Shown: positions 35,848 through 45,496 of the stretch, in pieces
Layout of the letters: each line of letters starts with the position of its first letter
Position numbering within the stretch: position 1 is the first letter of the stretch
Assembly (NCBI RefSeq): GCF_014837065.1
Contig: NZ_JACSPP010000011.1
Span: 1 to 64,000 of the forward strand
Direction: 5' to 3'
DNA: 64,000 nucleotides
Origin: Phocaeicola intestinalis
GTDB lineage: Bacteria; Bacteroidota; Bacteroidia; Bacteroidales; Bacteroidaceae
Notes under the pieces: generated by a model
Databases searched by the model: none
What the model saw: the letters and a program-made list of their open reading frames with translations, nothing else
Told to the model about the DNA's origin: nothing
Translations under genes and position numbers: made by a program

Positions 35848-37428
35848 TTACCTGAAAGCTTTTTCCGCCTCACGCCTCAAAGCACGCCAGCCGGGCATCT
35901 GTTTCAGTTCGCGACGGATAGGAGCATCGTAAAGCAAGAAGAGAAGGAACAGCAGAAGGCAGGCGTAAATCACCCAGCCATAGATTTGCTTGATGCTCAC
36001 TTCCATCATCCGTTCGATGAACCCCGGCATATATCCGCCTAAATCGAAAGGCGAGGAGCTGACTGCTACGTTATCAATAGCAGTGCCGTAACGCGCCAGA
36101 TTATCCGCCATGTAGTAAGACAGACCTTCGGTATAGACGGCTGCCCCCAGTACACCGCCTACCACCATGTGCAGCATATTGAACACACTCAACGCCTGGA
36201 AGAAGTGCTGAAACGTCATAATTTCTTCCAGACAGACCATAAACGTAGCACTCAGTACGGCATAGGCGAATCCACGGCACGCTACAGGCAGATAAAGCTG
36301 AGAAATATGAATTTCTGACGAAAGCGTGAAATAAAAGCCTACAAGATAACACGCCAGCACAGCTATGCCTACCGCCAGAAGGCGCAAATAACTGAACCGT
36401 CTTACGTGCATCCACCAGTAAGCGAAAAGACAGCCTGCCACCACACCCGCCAGCACCAGCCAATCGAGCCGGACGCTGACCAACGCCTCATAATGCATCA
36501 CGCTCTCGTAGAACACTTCTTCCAGCGAACGTTCGGCGGCAAGGTACATTTCGACCAGCATAATGAGCAGCAAGATGGGGAAAAGATGCCTGTATGTCCA
36601 CATCTTCGGTTCGAGGAAAGGATGGCGCACATGAAGCATCCGCCCGACACACACCGCCAGCGTGGACACAATCATCACTGCCAGCACGCGAATAACAGGA
36701 CTGTTCCACCAGTCGTAAAACTCTCCGTAACAGAAGAAATAAGCCACTTCCAGCAAGAGCAGCGCCCACAACAAGGCTCCCAGCCAGTCGATGCCGAAAA
36801 GCGGGAACTTTTTGACGATGCGGAAATGCCGTGTACAAAGGGTGATTATCAACAAGTCAACCATCATCACCCCCGCCATGAACCAATGCATGTACGACCA
36901 ATGATAGTAATGCATCAGATAAGTGGCAAGAAGGTCGGACACCTGCATGCTCCCTAATATAATAATGTGCAGCATGGGGAAGAACACCGTGAAATCACGC
37001 TTTGGCGTCATCCAAAGCTGGATGGTGGACATACATTCGAAAGTACCCTGTATCTTGCAGATGCCCTCCACGAAACAGATTACCCAAAGCAAGGGCAGGA
37101 ACGTAACGTGTGGTGCAGCCAAGTTGCACACCAACACACCCGTAGCAGATACCGCCAGCAACGTCTTGTTGGTGAAACGGAACTTCATCCGGAACAGCAG
37201 AGGGAAATAAATCGCCATTCCCGCCAGGTTGGCATAAAGACACATTAGCAAGTCCTCGCGCATCAGGGTGGTTTCACCCATCATCTCTGCCAGCGTACCC
37301 AGATAAAGCCCTCCCGAAAGCTGGAACGTGACTGCCATAAAGACATAAAGCCAGGGCTGCATGAGACGGGGCACAAAGCCGCGGACCATCGGCATCGTGA
37401 ACGGTCCGTTAAGTACAGGCGCTCCCAT
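35848..37428 (-). CDS. MFS efflux transporter of a tripartite system
   Basis: 526-residue membrane protein with about 14 helices, as in the DHA2 (EmrB-like) drug exporters. It lies one base after the HlyD gene and is the last gene of a TolC-HlyD-MFS operon, so it is the inner-membrane pump of an EmrAB-TolC-type machine. Sequence motifs of EmrB are weak, so the family is assigned mainly from topology and context. Confidence 0.83.
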   Translation of the reverse strand: MGAPVLNGPFTMPMVRGFVPRLMQPWLYVFMAVTFQLSGGLYLGTLAEMMGETTLMREDLLMCLYANLAGMAIYFPLLFRMKFRFTNKTLLAVSATGVLVCNLAAPHVTFLPLLWVICFVEGICKIQGTFECMSTIQLWMTPKRDFTVFFPMLHIIILGSMQVSDLLATYLMHYYHWSYMHWFMAGVMMVDLLIITLCTRHFRIVKKFPLFGIDWLGALLWALLLLEVAYFFCYGEFYDWWNSPVIRVLAVMIVSTLAVCVGRMLHVRHPFLEPKMWTYRHLFPILLLIMLVEMYLAAERSLEEVFYESVMHYEALVSVRLDWLVLAGVVAGCLFAYWWMHVRRFSYLRLLAVGIAVLACYLVGFYFTLSSEIHISQLYLPVACRGFAYAVLSATFMVCLEEIMTFQHFFQALSVFNMLHMVVGGVLGAAVYTEGLSYYMADNLARYGTAIDNVAVSSSPFDLGGYMPGFIERMMEVSIKQIYGWVIYACLLLFLLFLLYDAPIRRELKQMPGWRALRREAEKAFR

Positions 37429-37429
37429 C

Positions 37430-38461
37430 TCAACGCTTCACTTTACATTCCACATTCAGCCCGGCACGCAGAAGACTCAGCTTCTCCACATCGTTACCTT
37501 TCAGGCTGATACGGACAGGCACGCGCTGTTCCACCTTTACAAAGTTGCCTGTAGCATTGTCTTGTGGGATGAGCGAGAAGGCGGCTCCCGTGGCATCCGA
37601 GATAGATTCCACCGTGCCGGTATAGGTCACACCCGGAACGGCATCGGCGGTAAGCATCACTTCCGAGCCTACATGAATGTGCGGAAGTTGGGTCTCACGG
37701 TAGTTGGCAATGACCCACAAGTCCTGCCCGTCTACGATATCCACCATTGTTTGTCCGGGCTGCACCAGCTGCCCTTCATGAATATCCTTGCGCCCCGTCA
37801 CGCCGTCGCAAGTGGCGACAATCACGGTGTACGACAGGTTCAGCTTTGCCAAATCCACGGCTGCTTCCGCCAGCCGGATGCCCGCTTCGTTCTGCTCCAG
37901 CCGGTGCGTCTGCTCATCACGGGTGAGGGCGGTCGATTGCTTGGCACGCAAGAGCTGTTCATAACGTGCCTTAATAGCTTCGTATGCCGTGTGCACCTGA
38001 TCGTATTGCTGGGATGTCACGGCATCCTGCTCCAGCAGCTTTTCATAGCGGTGCCATTCACGCTCGGCGTTCTGCATCTGCACCCGCACTTCTTCGATGC
38101 CCGCATCGCTTACACGCAGGTTGTTTTGTGTAGTAGCGATACCGGTCGATGTGGCACGGCGTCCCGAAAGGGCATTGGCAAGGTCGGCTTCCGCTTGGGC
38201 AAGGCGCAGGCGGAATTCGGTGTCTTCTATCACGAGCAAGGTGTCTCCCTTGCGCACCGGCTGGTATTCTTCGAAACAAATCTTCTTGATAAAACCCTGC
38301 ACACGGGTATTGACGGGCGTAATATGTTGGCGCACCTGCGCATTATCGGTATATTCCACGCCCAAATGAATGAAGCGCGAGCAAACGTAAACCAGTCCCA
38401 CGGCAAGCAGGGCAATCACTACGGTATTATAAATCTGTTTTTTAGTCTTTCTTGTAAGCAT
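37430..38461 (-). CDS. HlyD/EmrA-family membrane fusion protein
   Basis: 343 residues: a membrane anchor helix at about 12-30, a lipoyl half (ITPVNTRVQGFIKKI), a long coiled coil at about 80-200 and the second half with VTGRKDIHEGQLVQPGQTM and IANYRETQLPHIHVGS, typical of EmrA. It bridges the MFS pump to TolC. Its TGA stop is one base from the MFS ATG. Confidence 0.92.
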   Translation of the reverse strand: MLTRKTKKQIYNTVVIALLAVGLVYVCSRFIHLGVEYTDNAQVRQHITPVNTRVQGFIKKICFEEYQPVRKGDTLLVIEDTEFRLRLAQAEADLANALSGRRATSTGIATTQNNLRVSDAGIEEVRVQMQNAEREWHRYEKLLEQDAVTSQQYDQVHTAYEAIKARYEQLLRAKQSTALTRDEQTHRLEQNEAGIRLAEAAVDLAKLNLSYTVIVATCDGVTGRKDIHEGQLVQPGQTMVDIVDGQDLWVIANYRETQLPHIHVGSEVMLTADAVPGVTYTGTVESISDATGAAFSLIPQDNATGNFVKVEQRVPVRISLKGNDVEKLSLLRAGLNVECKVKR

Positions 38462-38479
38462 AAGTCTATTGAGTTTGGT

Positions 38480-38634
38480 AGTTAAGAAATTAAAAAATTA
38501 AGAAGTTAAGAAGTTAAGAAGTTAAGAAGTTAAGGAGTTAAGGAGTTAAGAAGTTAAGGAGTAAAAACTATTGGCTTAACTCCTAACGAAGCGAAGCGGA
38601 GTGATAACTCCTCAAACTCCTTTAACTCCTTAAA
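38480..38634. repeat. TTAAGAAG tandem array with inverted partner
   Basis: About eight copies of GTTAAGAA/GGAGTTAAG (38480-38560) are followed by complementary words (CTTAACTCC, AACTCCTTTAACTCCTTAA) up to 38634. The tract lies inside the TolC-HlyD operon and can fold into a long hairpin, which could reduce read-through from TolC into HlyD. Confidence 0.7.
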
Positions 38635-38635
38635 A

Positions 38636-39946
38636 TTACAACGTATGTGTCACATATCTCATCTGATAATAATGGTAAACCAAGTCGATGCGGGCGTTCA
38701 CCAGTGCAAGATCGGCGCTCAGTTTGGTGTTGCCGGCATCCAACATGTCGGTCAGCAGGGCAAGCTCGTTGCGATAACGGTTGCTGGTCACGCTGTAGTT
38801 CTCATTAGCAAGCTGCACGTTCTTCTCCTGAGTCCGCAGTTCGGTAAAAGCAGTCAGCAGAGAAGTATAGCTTGCCTGCACGGCATTTTCCACCTGCTCT
38901 TGTGCCAGCCCGTGTGTCTCTTGCGCCCGGCGCACGTTCAGCCGTGCCTGCTTCAGCTTGCGGGTATTCTTGAAGAGCGACGAGAAGTTATAACTCACAC
39001 TTACGCCCACGTACCAGTAGTTGAAGTTGTTGTCCAAAACGGGTACTTCGATAGTGATAGGTCCATCCAGATGTTCGGCGGCAAAGAGCGACACCTTAGG
39101 CAAGCGTTCCGAGCGTTCGCGTTTCACCAGTTGCTTGCTCGTCTCGATGCCCGTCGCCGCCTTCCGCAAGTCGATGTTGGTCTGTGTGGCAAGCTCCTGC
39201 CAGTCATTTTCGCTTAGTGTCTGCACTTCGGTGGCAAGCAGGGTTGTGTCAGGCACGACGACCGTCTCTTCGGGCAAGTGCAGGATAGTCACCAACCGGT
39301 GGTTTACTATCTTGCACGCATCGTTCACCTTCGCCAATTGCAGTTTCAGATTTTCTTTCTGAAACTCATAGCGGGTGATGTCGTTTTGCAAAGCGGTGCC
39401 CTGCTCGCGCCGTGCCTGCATGTCGGCTATCACCTGCAGGGCGAGGGCGAGGTTTTTTTCCAGTACCTGCGCCTGGTTGTTCAGCTTGTACAAGTCGAGG
39501 TAATATCCCACGAGCTGGAAGCGGACATCCTGCCGGTTCTTCTCCCAGTCCAGTTCCGCCTTTTGCTTATCAAGCCTTGCCAACTCGATACCGCTGTTCA
39601 CCGCCCCTCCGGCATAGATAACCTGTTGGGCTTCGAGGGCGAAATTGTTCCCCCAGTGGGGCATGTCAATGTGGGTGGCATTGCCAAAATCGCGGTTCCA
39701 CAGCTTCCCGTCGCCCCAATAGCTGCCCGAAAGCGAGGCGCTGATGTCAGGCAGACGTTGCGCTTTTGCCGCCTTCAGCGCTTCGGCGGCAGCTTCTTTT
39801 CCTGTCGCATACGCCTGTATGCTTGTACTGTTCGCATCGGCAAGGCGGAACAGTTCATCGATGCCCATCACTCGCGGTTGGGCACAAAGGTGCAGGCTGC
39901 ATAGTGCCACCAAGCAAGGCACTATGAGCCTAAAGTTTTTGCTCAT
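38636..39946 (-). CDS. TolC-family outer membrane efflux protein
   Basis: 436 residues, signal peptide 1-22 (SLHLCAQ), then two OEP repeats with long helices (LFRLADANSTSIQAYATGKE near the start; second repeat from about 235). It is the outer-membrane channel for the HlyD/MFS pair behind it. It is only distantly like the other TolC gene at 6289. Confidence 0.9.
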   Translation of the reverse strand: MSKNFRLIVPCLVALCSLHLCAQPRVMGIDELFRLADANSTSIQAYATGKEAAAEALKAAKAQRLPDISASLSGSYWGDGKLWNRDFGNATHIDMPHWGNNFALEAQQVIYAGGAVNSGIELARLDKQKAELDWEKNRQDVRFQLVGYYLDLYKLNNQAQVLEKNLALALQVIADMQARREQGTALQNDITRYEFQKENLKLQLAKVNDACKIVNHRLVTILHLPEETVVVPDTTLLATEVQTLSENDWQELATQTNIDLRKAATGIETSKQLVKRERSERLPKVSLFAAEHLDGPITIEVPVLDNNFNYWYVGVSVSYNFSSLFKNTRKLKQARLNVRRAQETHGLAQEQVENAVQASYTSLLTAFTELRTQEKNVQLANENYSVTSNRYRNELALLTDMLDAGNTKLSADLALVNARIDLVYHYYQMRYVTHTL

Positions 39947-40401
39947 AATGTAACTGATTAAAAAATGGTTGAATGAAAAAATGGAAATCCTCCGTTATCG
40001 TGTACCAAAGCCAGCCATCAAATCAAAGCCGCCACGCCCCATGCGTGGAAATCATGAATTTTGTTACTAAAACGGACGATGTAAGTTTTCTTCTGTGTCA
40101 TATTCGTAGGGCGGACTCTTTCTAAATCCGGCGCGAAGTTAGAAAAACAATCCGCAAGTTGTAACCTTACAAGCGCTGCATTTTGCATTTCTTTAACAAA
40201 AAAGCTACATATATCACACAAGCGAATATACATCAAAAACTCATTCCAAATCAGCACACGATAAATTCAAAACAGTTCACCATGTTTCTTTCCAGATTTC
40301 AAAAGAAAACACAAAAACACCGCTTAAAAAAGAGCCGTACTGAAAACAGAGGTTGTCATCCCTTAATTCTTGTTATAAAACATTTTATTTTAGTCAAAAC
40401 A
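39947..40401. other. intergenic region with a MITE-family end
   Basis: No protein gene seen. Bases 40213-40278 match the right-hand part of the 12335-12527 element (CACACAAGCGAA, CATCAAAAACTCAT, ATAAATTCAAAACAGTTC); the left end is missing or decayed. A minus-strand frame here begins LIWNEFLMYIRLCD, similar to the one inside the MITE, which only reflects the shared repeat. Confidence 0.45.
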
Positions 40402-40432
40402 TTTGCATATTTCCCAGAAGTCCGTACCTTTG
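40402..40432 (+). promoter_or_regulatory. strong promoter of the small RNA candidate
   Basis: TTTG at 40402-40405, a 19-bp spacer and TACCTTTG at 40425-40432: a textbook Bacteroides promoter with no protein gene behind it. Confidence 0.7.
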
Positions 40433-40437
40433 CAACG

Positions 40438-40500
40438 TGTTTTTCATAGTATTAGATTTAAGGTTAACAAAGGTTGGAGTACAGCGGTACTCCTTTTTTT
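40438..40500 (+). ncRNA. small RNA candidate of about 60 nt
   Basis: Starts about six bases after the -7 box and ends in an intrinsic terminator: GGAGTAC (40476-40482), loop AGCG, GTACTCC (40487-40493), then seven T. Between lie bases with the purine-rich stretch AGATTTAAGGTTAACAAAGG but no start codon with a usable frame. I recall Bacteroidales intergenic RNAs with a similar GGTTAACAAAGG stretch but cannot assign it to a named Rfam family. A second hairpin (ATGTCCA/TGGACAT, 40501-40520) follows directly. Start position is an estimate. Confidence 0.65.
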
Positions 40501-40622
40501 ATGTCCATAGGTTTGGACATTACGCTTTTGCCTATAGTTTCATGCCTTTACAGCCCTAAAGAGTTTGCAGGAATGGTATTCATAGCTTTCAACGCATATA
40601 GGTCTATCCGCTGTAAGATTAT

Positions 40623-40688
40623 TAATCTTCAGGCTGCAAGATTATTAATCTTACAAGCGGAAGATTATTAATCTTACACCAGACGAAG
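40623..40688. repeat. 66-bp exact repeat, copy 2
   Basis: Identical to 143-208. An additional AAGATTATTAATCTT unit overlaps the left end here (from 40615), and CCGCT/AGCGG flanks make the whole tract a nested palindrome. After the repeat, GAAG-TTATCTGCGCTGAGAAAA-GAAG precedes ATAATAACA, whereas copy 1 has a single GAAG, as if recombination between the two GAAG words removed the middle. Confidence 0.85.
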
Positions 40689-40748
40689 TTATCTGCGCTG
40701 AGAAAAGAAGATAATAACAACCTTTTAAATAATCTGAATACTACCCAT

Positions 40749-41267
40749 TTATTTAAACCTTACCGCTACTCCTATCAGATGGTTGACCGGCTCCCCGTTA
40801 AGGCTGGCAGGGATGAAGTAAGGCAGGTTGCGGACCACCTCGCAAGCAATGGAATCCATTTGGCGGTATGAACGGGCATCAGGCGCAAATACCTTTGCCG
40901 ACCTTGCGAGGGTGACGTGACAAGGTAATCCCATTTTATTAACCACAAAAGAAACCACAGAGATGCCTTCACCGATGTGGATGTCCTTCACGGCTTCCTG
41001 TATGTAGTGTTCCAAGCCCGTATTATATTCCGATCCGTGGGGCTTAGGAATGGAAAACTCCGGCCCGCTGTCCGCATATCTGTAGACCGTATCCCCGTCT
41101 ATCATGTCATAAACCGGCTTTCCGGTCTCACGCTCCAAGGTTATCGGTTCTTTGTCCGGTTCCTTTACCTGTATCGTATCGGTTTCAGCCGCAAGCGGAG
41201 TCCCTGTCTTCTGCTGTCCTCCGCAGGCTCCTAAGGCAAGCAATAAGAAACATATCATCGGTTTCAT
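40749..41267 (-). CDS. lipoprotein with TonB C-terminal-like domain
   Basis: 172 residues: lipoprotein signal (LLALGAC), a short acidic linker, then from about 85 a domain like the TonB/energy-transducer C-terminus (ISVVSFVVNKMGLPCHVTLARS and VVRNLPYFIPASLNGEPV), often found as a stand-alone domain in Bacteroidota lipoproteins. The start at 41267 is chosen because a minus-strand TAAATTTG box (41292-41299) overlaps the longer alternative at 41294. Function unknown. Confidence 0.8.
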   Translation of the reverse strand: MKPMICFLLLALGACGGQQKTGTPLAAETDTIQVKEPDKEPITLERETGKPVYDMIDGDTVYRYADSGPEFSIPKPHGSEYNTGLEHYIQEAVKDIHIGEGISVVSFVVNKMGLPCHVTLARSAKVFAPDARSYRQMDSIACEVVRNLPYFIPASLNGEPVNHLIGVAVRFK

Positions 41268-41369
41268 ACGCACATAAGGTTTTGGTCTCTGCAAATTTAG
41301 GGAAAAGAAGGGAAAAGCGCAACCGCAAGATTCTTCATTCTTCGTTCTTCATTCTTCATTTAAATTCGC

Positions 41370-41377
41370 TATCTTTG
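41370..41377 (+). promoter_or_regulatory. -7 box TATCTTTG of metG
   Basis: Full TAnnTTTG match, 38 bases before the metG start; it follows a short TTCATTCTTC array (41333-41360). Confidence 0.55.
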
Positions 41378-41415
41378 CAAAAGTTATTTAGTATCAAAGA
41401 AAAAACATACGCTAT

Positions 41416-43458
41416 ATGGAAAAGAAATTCAAACGGACTACAGTCACCTCGGCACTGCCTTACGCCAACGGACCGGTCCACATCGGACACCTGGCGGGCG
41501 TATATGTGCCTGCCGACATCTATGTGCGCTACCTGCGCCTGAAGAAAGAAGAAGTATTATTTATCGGAGGCTCGGACGAGCACGGCGTGCCCATCACCAT
41601 CCGCGCCAAGAAGGAAGGATGCACGCCGCAGGACATCGTGGACCGCTATCACACGCTCATCCGCGACTCGTTCAAGGAGTTCGGCATCTCGTTCGATGTG
41701 TACGGGCGTACCACTTCGAAGGTGCACCACGACACGGCATCGGCATTCTTCCGTACCCTTTACGACAAAGGCGAGTTCGTAGAAAAGACCTCGATGCAAT
41801 ACTACGACGAGGAAGCAAAGACTTTCCTTGCCGACCGCTACATCACGGGCGAATGTCCGCGTTGCCACGCCGAAGGTGCTTACGGCGACCAGTGCGAGAA
41901 GTGCGGTTCTACGCTCTCGCCTACCGAACTTATCAACCCGAAGAGTGCCATCAGCGGAAGCCAGCCGGTGATGAAGGAAACCAAGCACTGGTACCTGCCG
42001 CTCGACAAGCACGAGGCATGGCTGCGCCAGTGGATTCTGGAAGACCACAAGGAATGGCGCCCCAACGTGTACGGCCAGTGCAAGTCGTGGCTCGACATGG
42101 GACTTCAGCCGCGTGCCGTAAGCCGTGACCTCGACTGGGGTATCCCCGTTCCGGTAGAGGGAGCCGAAGGCAAGGTGCTCTACGTATGGTTTGACGCACC
42201 TATCGGCTACATCTCGAACACCAAGGAATTGTTGCCCGACTCGTGGGAGAAATGGTGGAAAGACCCCGAAACACGCCTCGTACACTTTATCGGAAAGGAC
42301 AACATCGTGTTCCACTGCATCGTGTTCCCCGCCATGCTGAAGGCGGAAGGCAGCTATATCCTGCCCGACAACGTGCCGGCAAACGAGTTCCTGAATCTGG
42401 AAGGAGACAAGATTTCCACCTCACGCAACTGGGCGGTATGGCTGCACGAATACCTGCAAGACTTCCCCGGCAAACAGGACGTATTGCGCTACGTACTCAC
42501 CGCCAACGCTCCGGAAACAAAGGACAATGACTTTACATGGAAAGACTTCCAGGCACGTAATAATAATGAACTGGTAGCCGTATACGGAAACTTCGTGAAC
42601 CGTGCCCTCGTGCTGACCCACAAATATTTTGAAGGCAAAGTGCCCGCCTGCGGCGAACTGAACGATTACGACCGGGCAACCCTGCAGGAATTTGCAGACG
42701 TAAAAGCCCAGGTAGAAAAACTGCTTGACGTATTCAAGTTCCGCGATGCACAGAAGGAGGCAATGAACCTTGCCCGCATCGGCAACAAATACCTTGCCGA
42801 CACCGAACCGTGGAAGCTGGCAAAGACGGATATGGACCGTGTGGCAACCATCCTCAACATCGCCCTGCAACTGGTAGCAAACCTTTCTATCGCCTTCGAA
42901 CCGTTCTTGCCTTTCAGTTCGGAAAAGCTCCGCAAGATGCTGAACATGGAAACCTTCAGCTGGGAACAACTGGGACGCACCGACCTGCTGGAAGCCGGAC
43001 ACGCCCTGAACAAGGCGGAACTGCTCTTCGAAAAGATAGAAGACGACGTCATCCAGGCACAAGTGGACAAGTTGCTTGCCACCAAGAAGGCAAACGAAGC
43101 TGCCGCCTACAAGGCAAACCCTGTGAAGCCGACCGTCAGCATCGAGGACTTCGACAAGCTGGACATCCGCGTAGGCACGGTGCTGGAATGCGAGAACGTG
43201 CCCAAGATGAAGAAACTCTTGAAATTCAAGATAGCCGACGGGCTGGAAAACCGCACCATCGTGAGCGGCATCGCCCAGCACTACAAGCCCGAAGAATTGG
43301 TGGGCAAGCAGGTATTGTTCATCGCCAACCTCGCCCCGCGCCAGTTCAAGAACGGCTTAGTGAGCGAAGGCATGATATTGAGTGCCGAAAACTTCGACGG
43401 CTCGCTGGCGGTCACTTCGGTCTTGCGTGAAGTGAAGCCGGGAAGCGAAGTGAAGTAG
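41416..43458 (+). CDS. metG: methionyl-tRNA synthetase
   Basis: Class I synthetase charging tRNA-Met, 680 residues. HIGH motif at 22-25; zinc knuckle C147-P-R-C150 and C160-E-K-C163; the KMSKS loop is K332-ISTS, the variant usual in this enzyme. The C-terminal 110 residues (from about 570) form an EMAPII/Trbp111-like tRNA-binding OB fold ([20 protein letters not shown]), which makes the enzyme a dimer. Length and layout match E. coli-type MetG. Confidence 0.97.
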   Translation: MEKKFKRTTVTSALPYANGPVHIGHLAGVYVPADIYVRYLRLKKEEVLFIGGSDEHGVPITIRAKKEGCTPQDIVDRYHTLIRDSFKEFGISFDVYGRTTSKVHHDTASAFFRTLYDKGEFVEKTSMQYYDEEAKTFLADRYITGECPRCHAEGAYGDQCEKCGSTLSPTELINPKSAISGSQPVMKETKHWYLPLDKHEAWLRQWILEDHKEWRPNVYGQCKSWLDMGLQPRAVSRDLDWGIPVPVEGAEGKVLYVWFDAPIGYISNTKELLPDSWEKWWKDPETRLVHFIGKDNIVFHCIVFPAMLKAEGSYILPDNVPANEFLNLEGDKISTSRNWAVWLHEYLQDFPGKQDVLRYVLTANAPETKDNDFTWKDFQARNNNELVAVYGNFVNRALVLTHKYFEGKVPACGELNDYDRATLQEFADVKAQVEKLLDVFKFRDAQKEAMNLARIGNKYLADTEPWKLAKTDMDRVATILNIALQLVANLSIAFEPFLPFSSEKLRKMLNMETFSWEQLGRTDLLEAGHALNKAELLFEKIEDDVIQAQVDKLLATKKANEAAAYKANPVKPTVSIEDFDKLDIRVGTVLECENVPKMKKLLKFKIADGLENRTIVSGIAQHYKPEELVGKQVLFIANLAPRQFKNGLVSEGMILSAENFDGSLAVTSVLREVKPGSEVK

Positions 43459-43465
43459 CTTTTTA

Positions 43466-43554
43466 TTTTCACCACAGATTACACAGATTAAGTAATTAAA
43501 ATAAAAACACAGAGGCAATCCTAATAAATAAATCTGTGTAATCTGTGGTGAAAA
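43466..43554. terminator. 24-bp perfect hairpin, CCACAGATTACACAG family
   Basis: Arms at 43466-43489 (TTTTCACCACAGATTACACA..) and 43531-43554 are exact complements over 24 bases and the loop is 41 bases. It lies just after metG and just before the flippase gene; the right arm ends in six or more A on the plus strand. Confidence 0.75.
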
Positions 43555-43567
43555 AAACACCAACCCT

Positions 43568-45022
43568 ATGCCCGAACAATCATTAAAGGAAAAGACCGCG
43601 AAAGGACTATTTTGGGGAGCCGTTAACAACGGTGCCCAGCAATTGCTCGTGCTCGTATTCGGCATCATCCTGGGGCGGATGCTCGGACCGGCGGAGTACG
43701 GCATGGTGGGGATGCTCACCGTCTTTACACTTATCGGGAACTCATTGCAGGAAAGCGGCTTCCGAGCCGCACTGGCAAATGTAAAGCACATCCGGCACGA
43801 AGACTATAACGCCGTATTCTGGTGCAGTCTCGGCATCGGCGTGTGTGCCTACCTCGTATTGTTCTTCTGCGCCCCGCTGATAGCCCGTTTCTATCATGAA
43901 CCTGCCCTTATCCCGTTGGCGCGTTATTGCTTTCTTGCCATTCCCATTGCCAGCCTGGGCACGGCGCAAGGAGCTTATCTTTTCCGCAATCTGAAAGTAC
44001 GCCAGCAGGCACTTTCGGGCATCATCGCCCACATCCTATCGGGATGCCTGGGCATCACGCTTGCCTACCACGGATTTTCCTACTGGGGCATCGCCACACA
44101 AAGCCTTACATACCTGATTGTCGTGACAATATGCAGCTGGTATTTCTCGCCGTGGCGCCCTACGTTCCGAATTGATTTCCGCCCGCTGAAGCCGCTCTTC
44201 GCTTTCAGCAGCAAGTTGCTCATCACCAATATCGCCAACCAGCTGAACAACAACCTGCTTTCGGTCATACTGGGAAAATACTTCAACCCACAAGCGGTGG
44301 GCAATTATAACCAAGCCAATAAATGGAACGCCACGGGGCATCAATTTATTACAGGAATGATGGGCAGCGTGGCACAACCTGTACTGGCAAGCATCAGCGA
44401 CGACCGCGAACGCTCCCTGCGCGTATTCCGCAAGATACTCCGCTTCTGTGCCTTCCTTGCTTTTCCGGTGATGTTCGGACTCTCTATCGTGACACACGAG
44501 CTGATTCTCCTGACCGTAGGCGAAAAGTGGACAGGCAGTATCCCCTTGATGCAATTGCTCTGCATCGGAGGTGCCTTCGTTCCCCTCAACACCCTCTTCT
44601 CCAGCCTCATCATCAGCCAGGGGAAATCGGACATCTATATGGGAAATATCATCGCACAGGTCGGGCTCCAGCTCCTCACCGTCTTAGTATTAATACAACT
44701 GGGCGGAAGCATCTACGCAATGGTGGTCGTGAACGTGTGCCTCAACATCGTATGGCTGTTCGTGTGGCAAGGCTTTGCCCGGCGGTTCATCGGACTAAAA
44801 GTAAAAGCCTTACTACTCGACCTGCTTCCTTTTCTCTGTTCCGCATTGCTTGCCTGCTCGGCAGGGTGGCTGAGTGCCTATATGGCAGGAGGCCCGCTCG
44901 CCGTCACTTTTCTTACGAAAGTCATTGTAGCGGCAGGGTGCTATTTCCTCGTCATGAGGATCGCTCGTGCCGAAATCATGCAAGAATGCATCGATTACCT
45001 CTTCAAGAAGAAACGGGCGTAA
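43568..45022 (+). CDS. polysaccharide flippase (Wzx/oligosaccharide exporter family)
   Basis: 484-residue protein with about 14 membrane helices, of the polysaccharide_synt/MOP group (LGRMLGPAEYGMVGMLTVF near the start; ASISDDRERSLRVFRKILRF mid-chain). It would flip lipid-linked sugar units for LPS, capsule or another surface glycan. It heads a patch of glycosyltransferase-like genes. Confidence 0.88.
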   Translation: MPEQSLKEKTAKGLFWGAVNNGAQQLLVLVFGIILGRMLGPAEYGMVGMLTVFTLIGNSLQESGFRAALANVKHIRHEDYNAVFWCSLGIGVCAYLVLFFCAPLIARFYHEPALIPLARYCFLAIPIASLGTAQGAYLFRNLKVRQQALSGIIAHILSGCLGITLAYHGFSYWGIATQSLTYLIVVTICSWYFSPWRPTFRIDFRPLKPLFAFSSKLLITNIANQLNNNLLSVILGKYFNPQAVGNYNQANKWNATGHQFITGMMGSVAQPVLASISDDRERSLRVFRKILRFCAFLAFPVMFGLSIVTHELILLTVGEKWTGSIPLMQLLCIGGAFVPLNTLFSSLIISQGKSDIYMGNIIAQVGLQLLTVLVLIQLGGSIYAMVVVNVCLNIVWLFVWQGFARRFIGLKVKALLLDLLPFLCSALLACSAGWLSAYMAGGPLAVTFLTKVIVAAGCYFLVMRIARAEIMQECIDYLFKKKRA

Positions 45023-45026
45023 ACCG

Positions 45027-45057
45027 TTTGCAAACTAACGGAACTTTGCTACATTTG
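45027..45057 (+). promoter_or_regulatory. promoter of the DUF3791 locus
   Basis: TTTG (45027-45030), 19-bp spacer, TACATTTG (45050-45057): complete -33/-7 pair, 27 bases before the DUF3791 start. Confidence 0.65.
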
Positions 45058-45084
45058 CGGAAACAATCAAAATACCAACCCATT

Positions 45085-45315
45085 ATGAAAACAGAACCTA
45101 ACATCAAAGATAAAGTGGCTTATATCATCGCCGTAATCAGCGAATTTGCCACAGCCCATTCGCTTACCCCATCACAAGCCTATCGCTATTTAGACAGGTT
45201 TAAAGGCATCGACTTTGTGACTCGTTTTTATGATGTCGAACACACCTTTTCCTTTGAGGATGTGATAGCAGACCTCACTTCTTATTGCCACCGGAAAGGA
45301 GGAGCGTTAGTATGA
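45085..45315 (+). CDS. DUF3791 protein
   Basis: 76-residue protein starting MKTEPNIKDKVAYIIAVISE; the pattern F..T..LTPSQAYRYLDRFKGIDF..YDVEHTFSFEDVI matches the DUF3791 family, small proteins that are regularly encoded next to DUF3990 genes. Its TGA overlaps the ATG of the following DUF3990 remnant (ATGA). Function unknown; the pairing resembles an antitoxin/toxin arrangement. Confidence 0.75.
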   Translation: MKTEPNIKDKVAYIIAVISEFATAHSLTPSQAYRYLDRFKGIDFVTRFYDVEHTFSFEDVIADLTSYCHRKGGALV

Positions 45316-45496
45316 TACTTTATCACGGTTCAAATATTGACATCACGTCGGTCTTCAAATACGGCGATTCACGGCAGGACTGATAAACAAAAACCAGTTC
45401 ATCGAAGAACTGAAATATATGAAAGGAGTCACCATCCAATATTTTTTCGGCACAGAAAAAGCAATCCGTTATCTGAAAAAACTCGAAACCCTATGA
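45312..45496 (+). pseudogene. DUF3990 gene with large internal deletion
   Basis: The first codons give MILYHGSNIDITSV, a typical DUF3990 start, but the frame stops after 23 codons at 45381. In another frame the following DNA reads AGLINKNQFIEELKYMKGV and YFFGTEKAIRYLKKLETL, the typical DUF3990 end, with a stop at 45494-45496. About 90 central residues are missing. The gene is therefore dead, while both neighbouring DUF3791 genes remain open. DUF3990 proteins are suspected ADP-ribosyltransferase-like toxins; this is from memory and not proven. Confidence 0.65.

Noticed and set aside
37361..38485. 374-codon plus-strand frame opposite the HlyD gene
   Set aside because: Antisense shadow; the HlyD/EmrA protein on the minus strand is clearly real and fits its operon.
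39947..40748. tRNA or riboswitch in the large gap around 40 kb
   Set aside because: No cloverleaf with GGTTCGA-type T arm or known riboswitch core could be seen; only the small RNA candidate stands.
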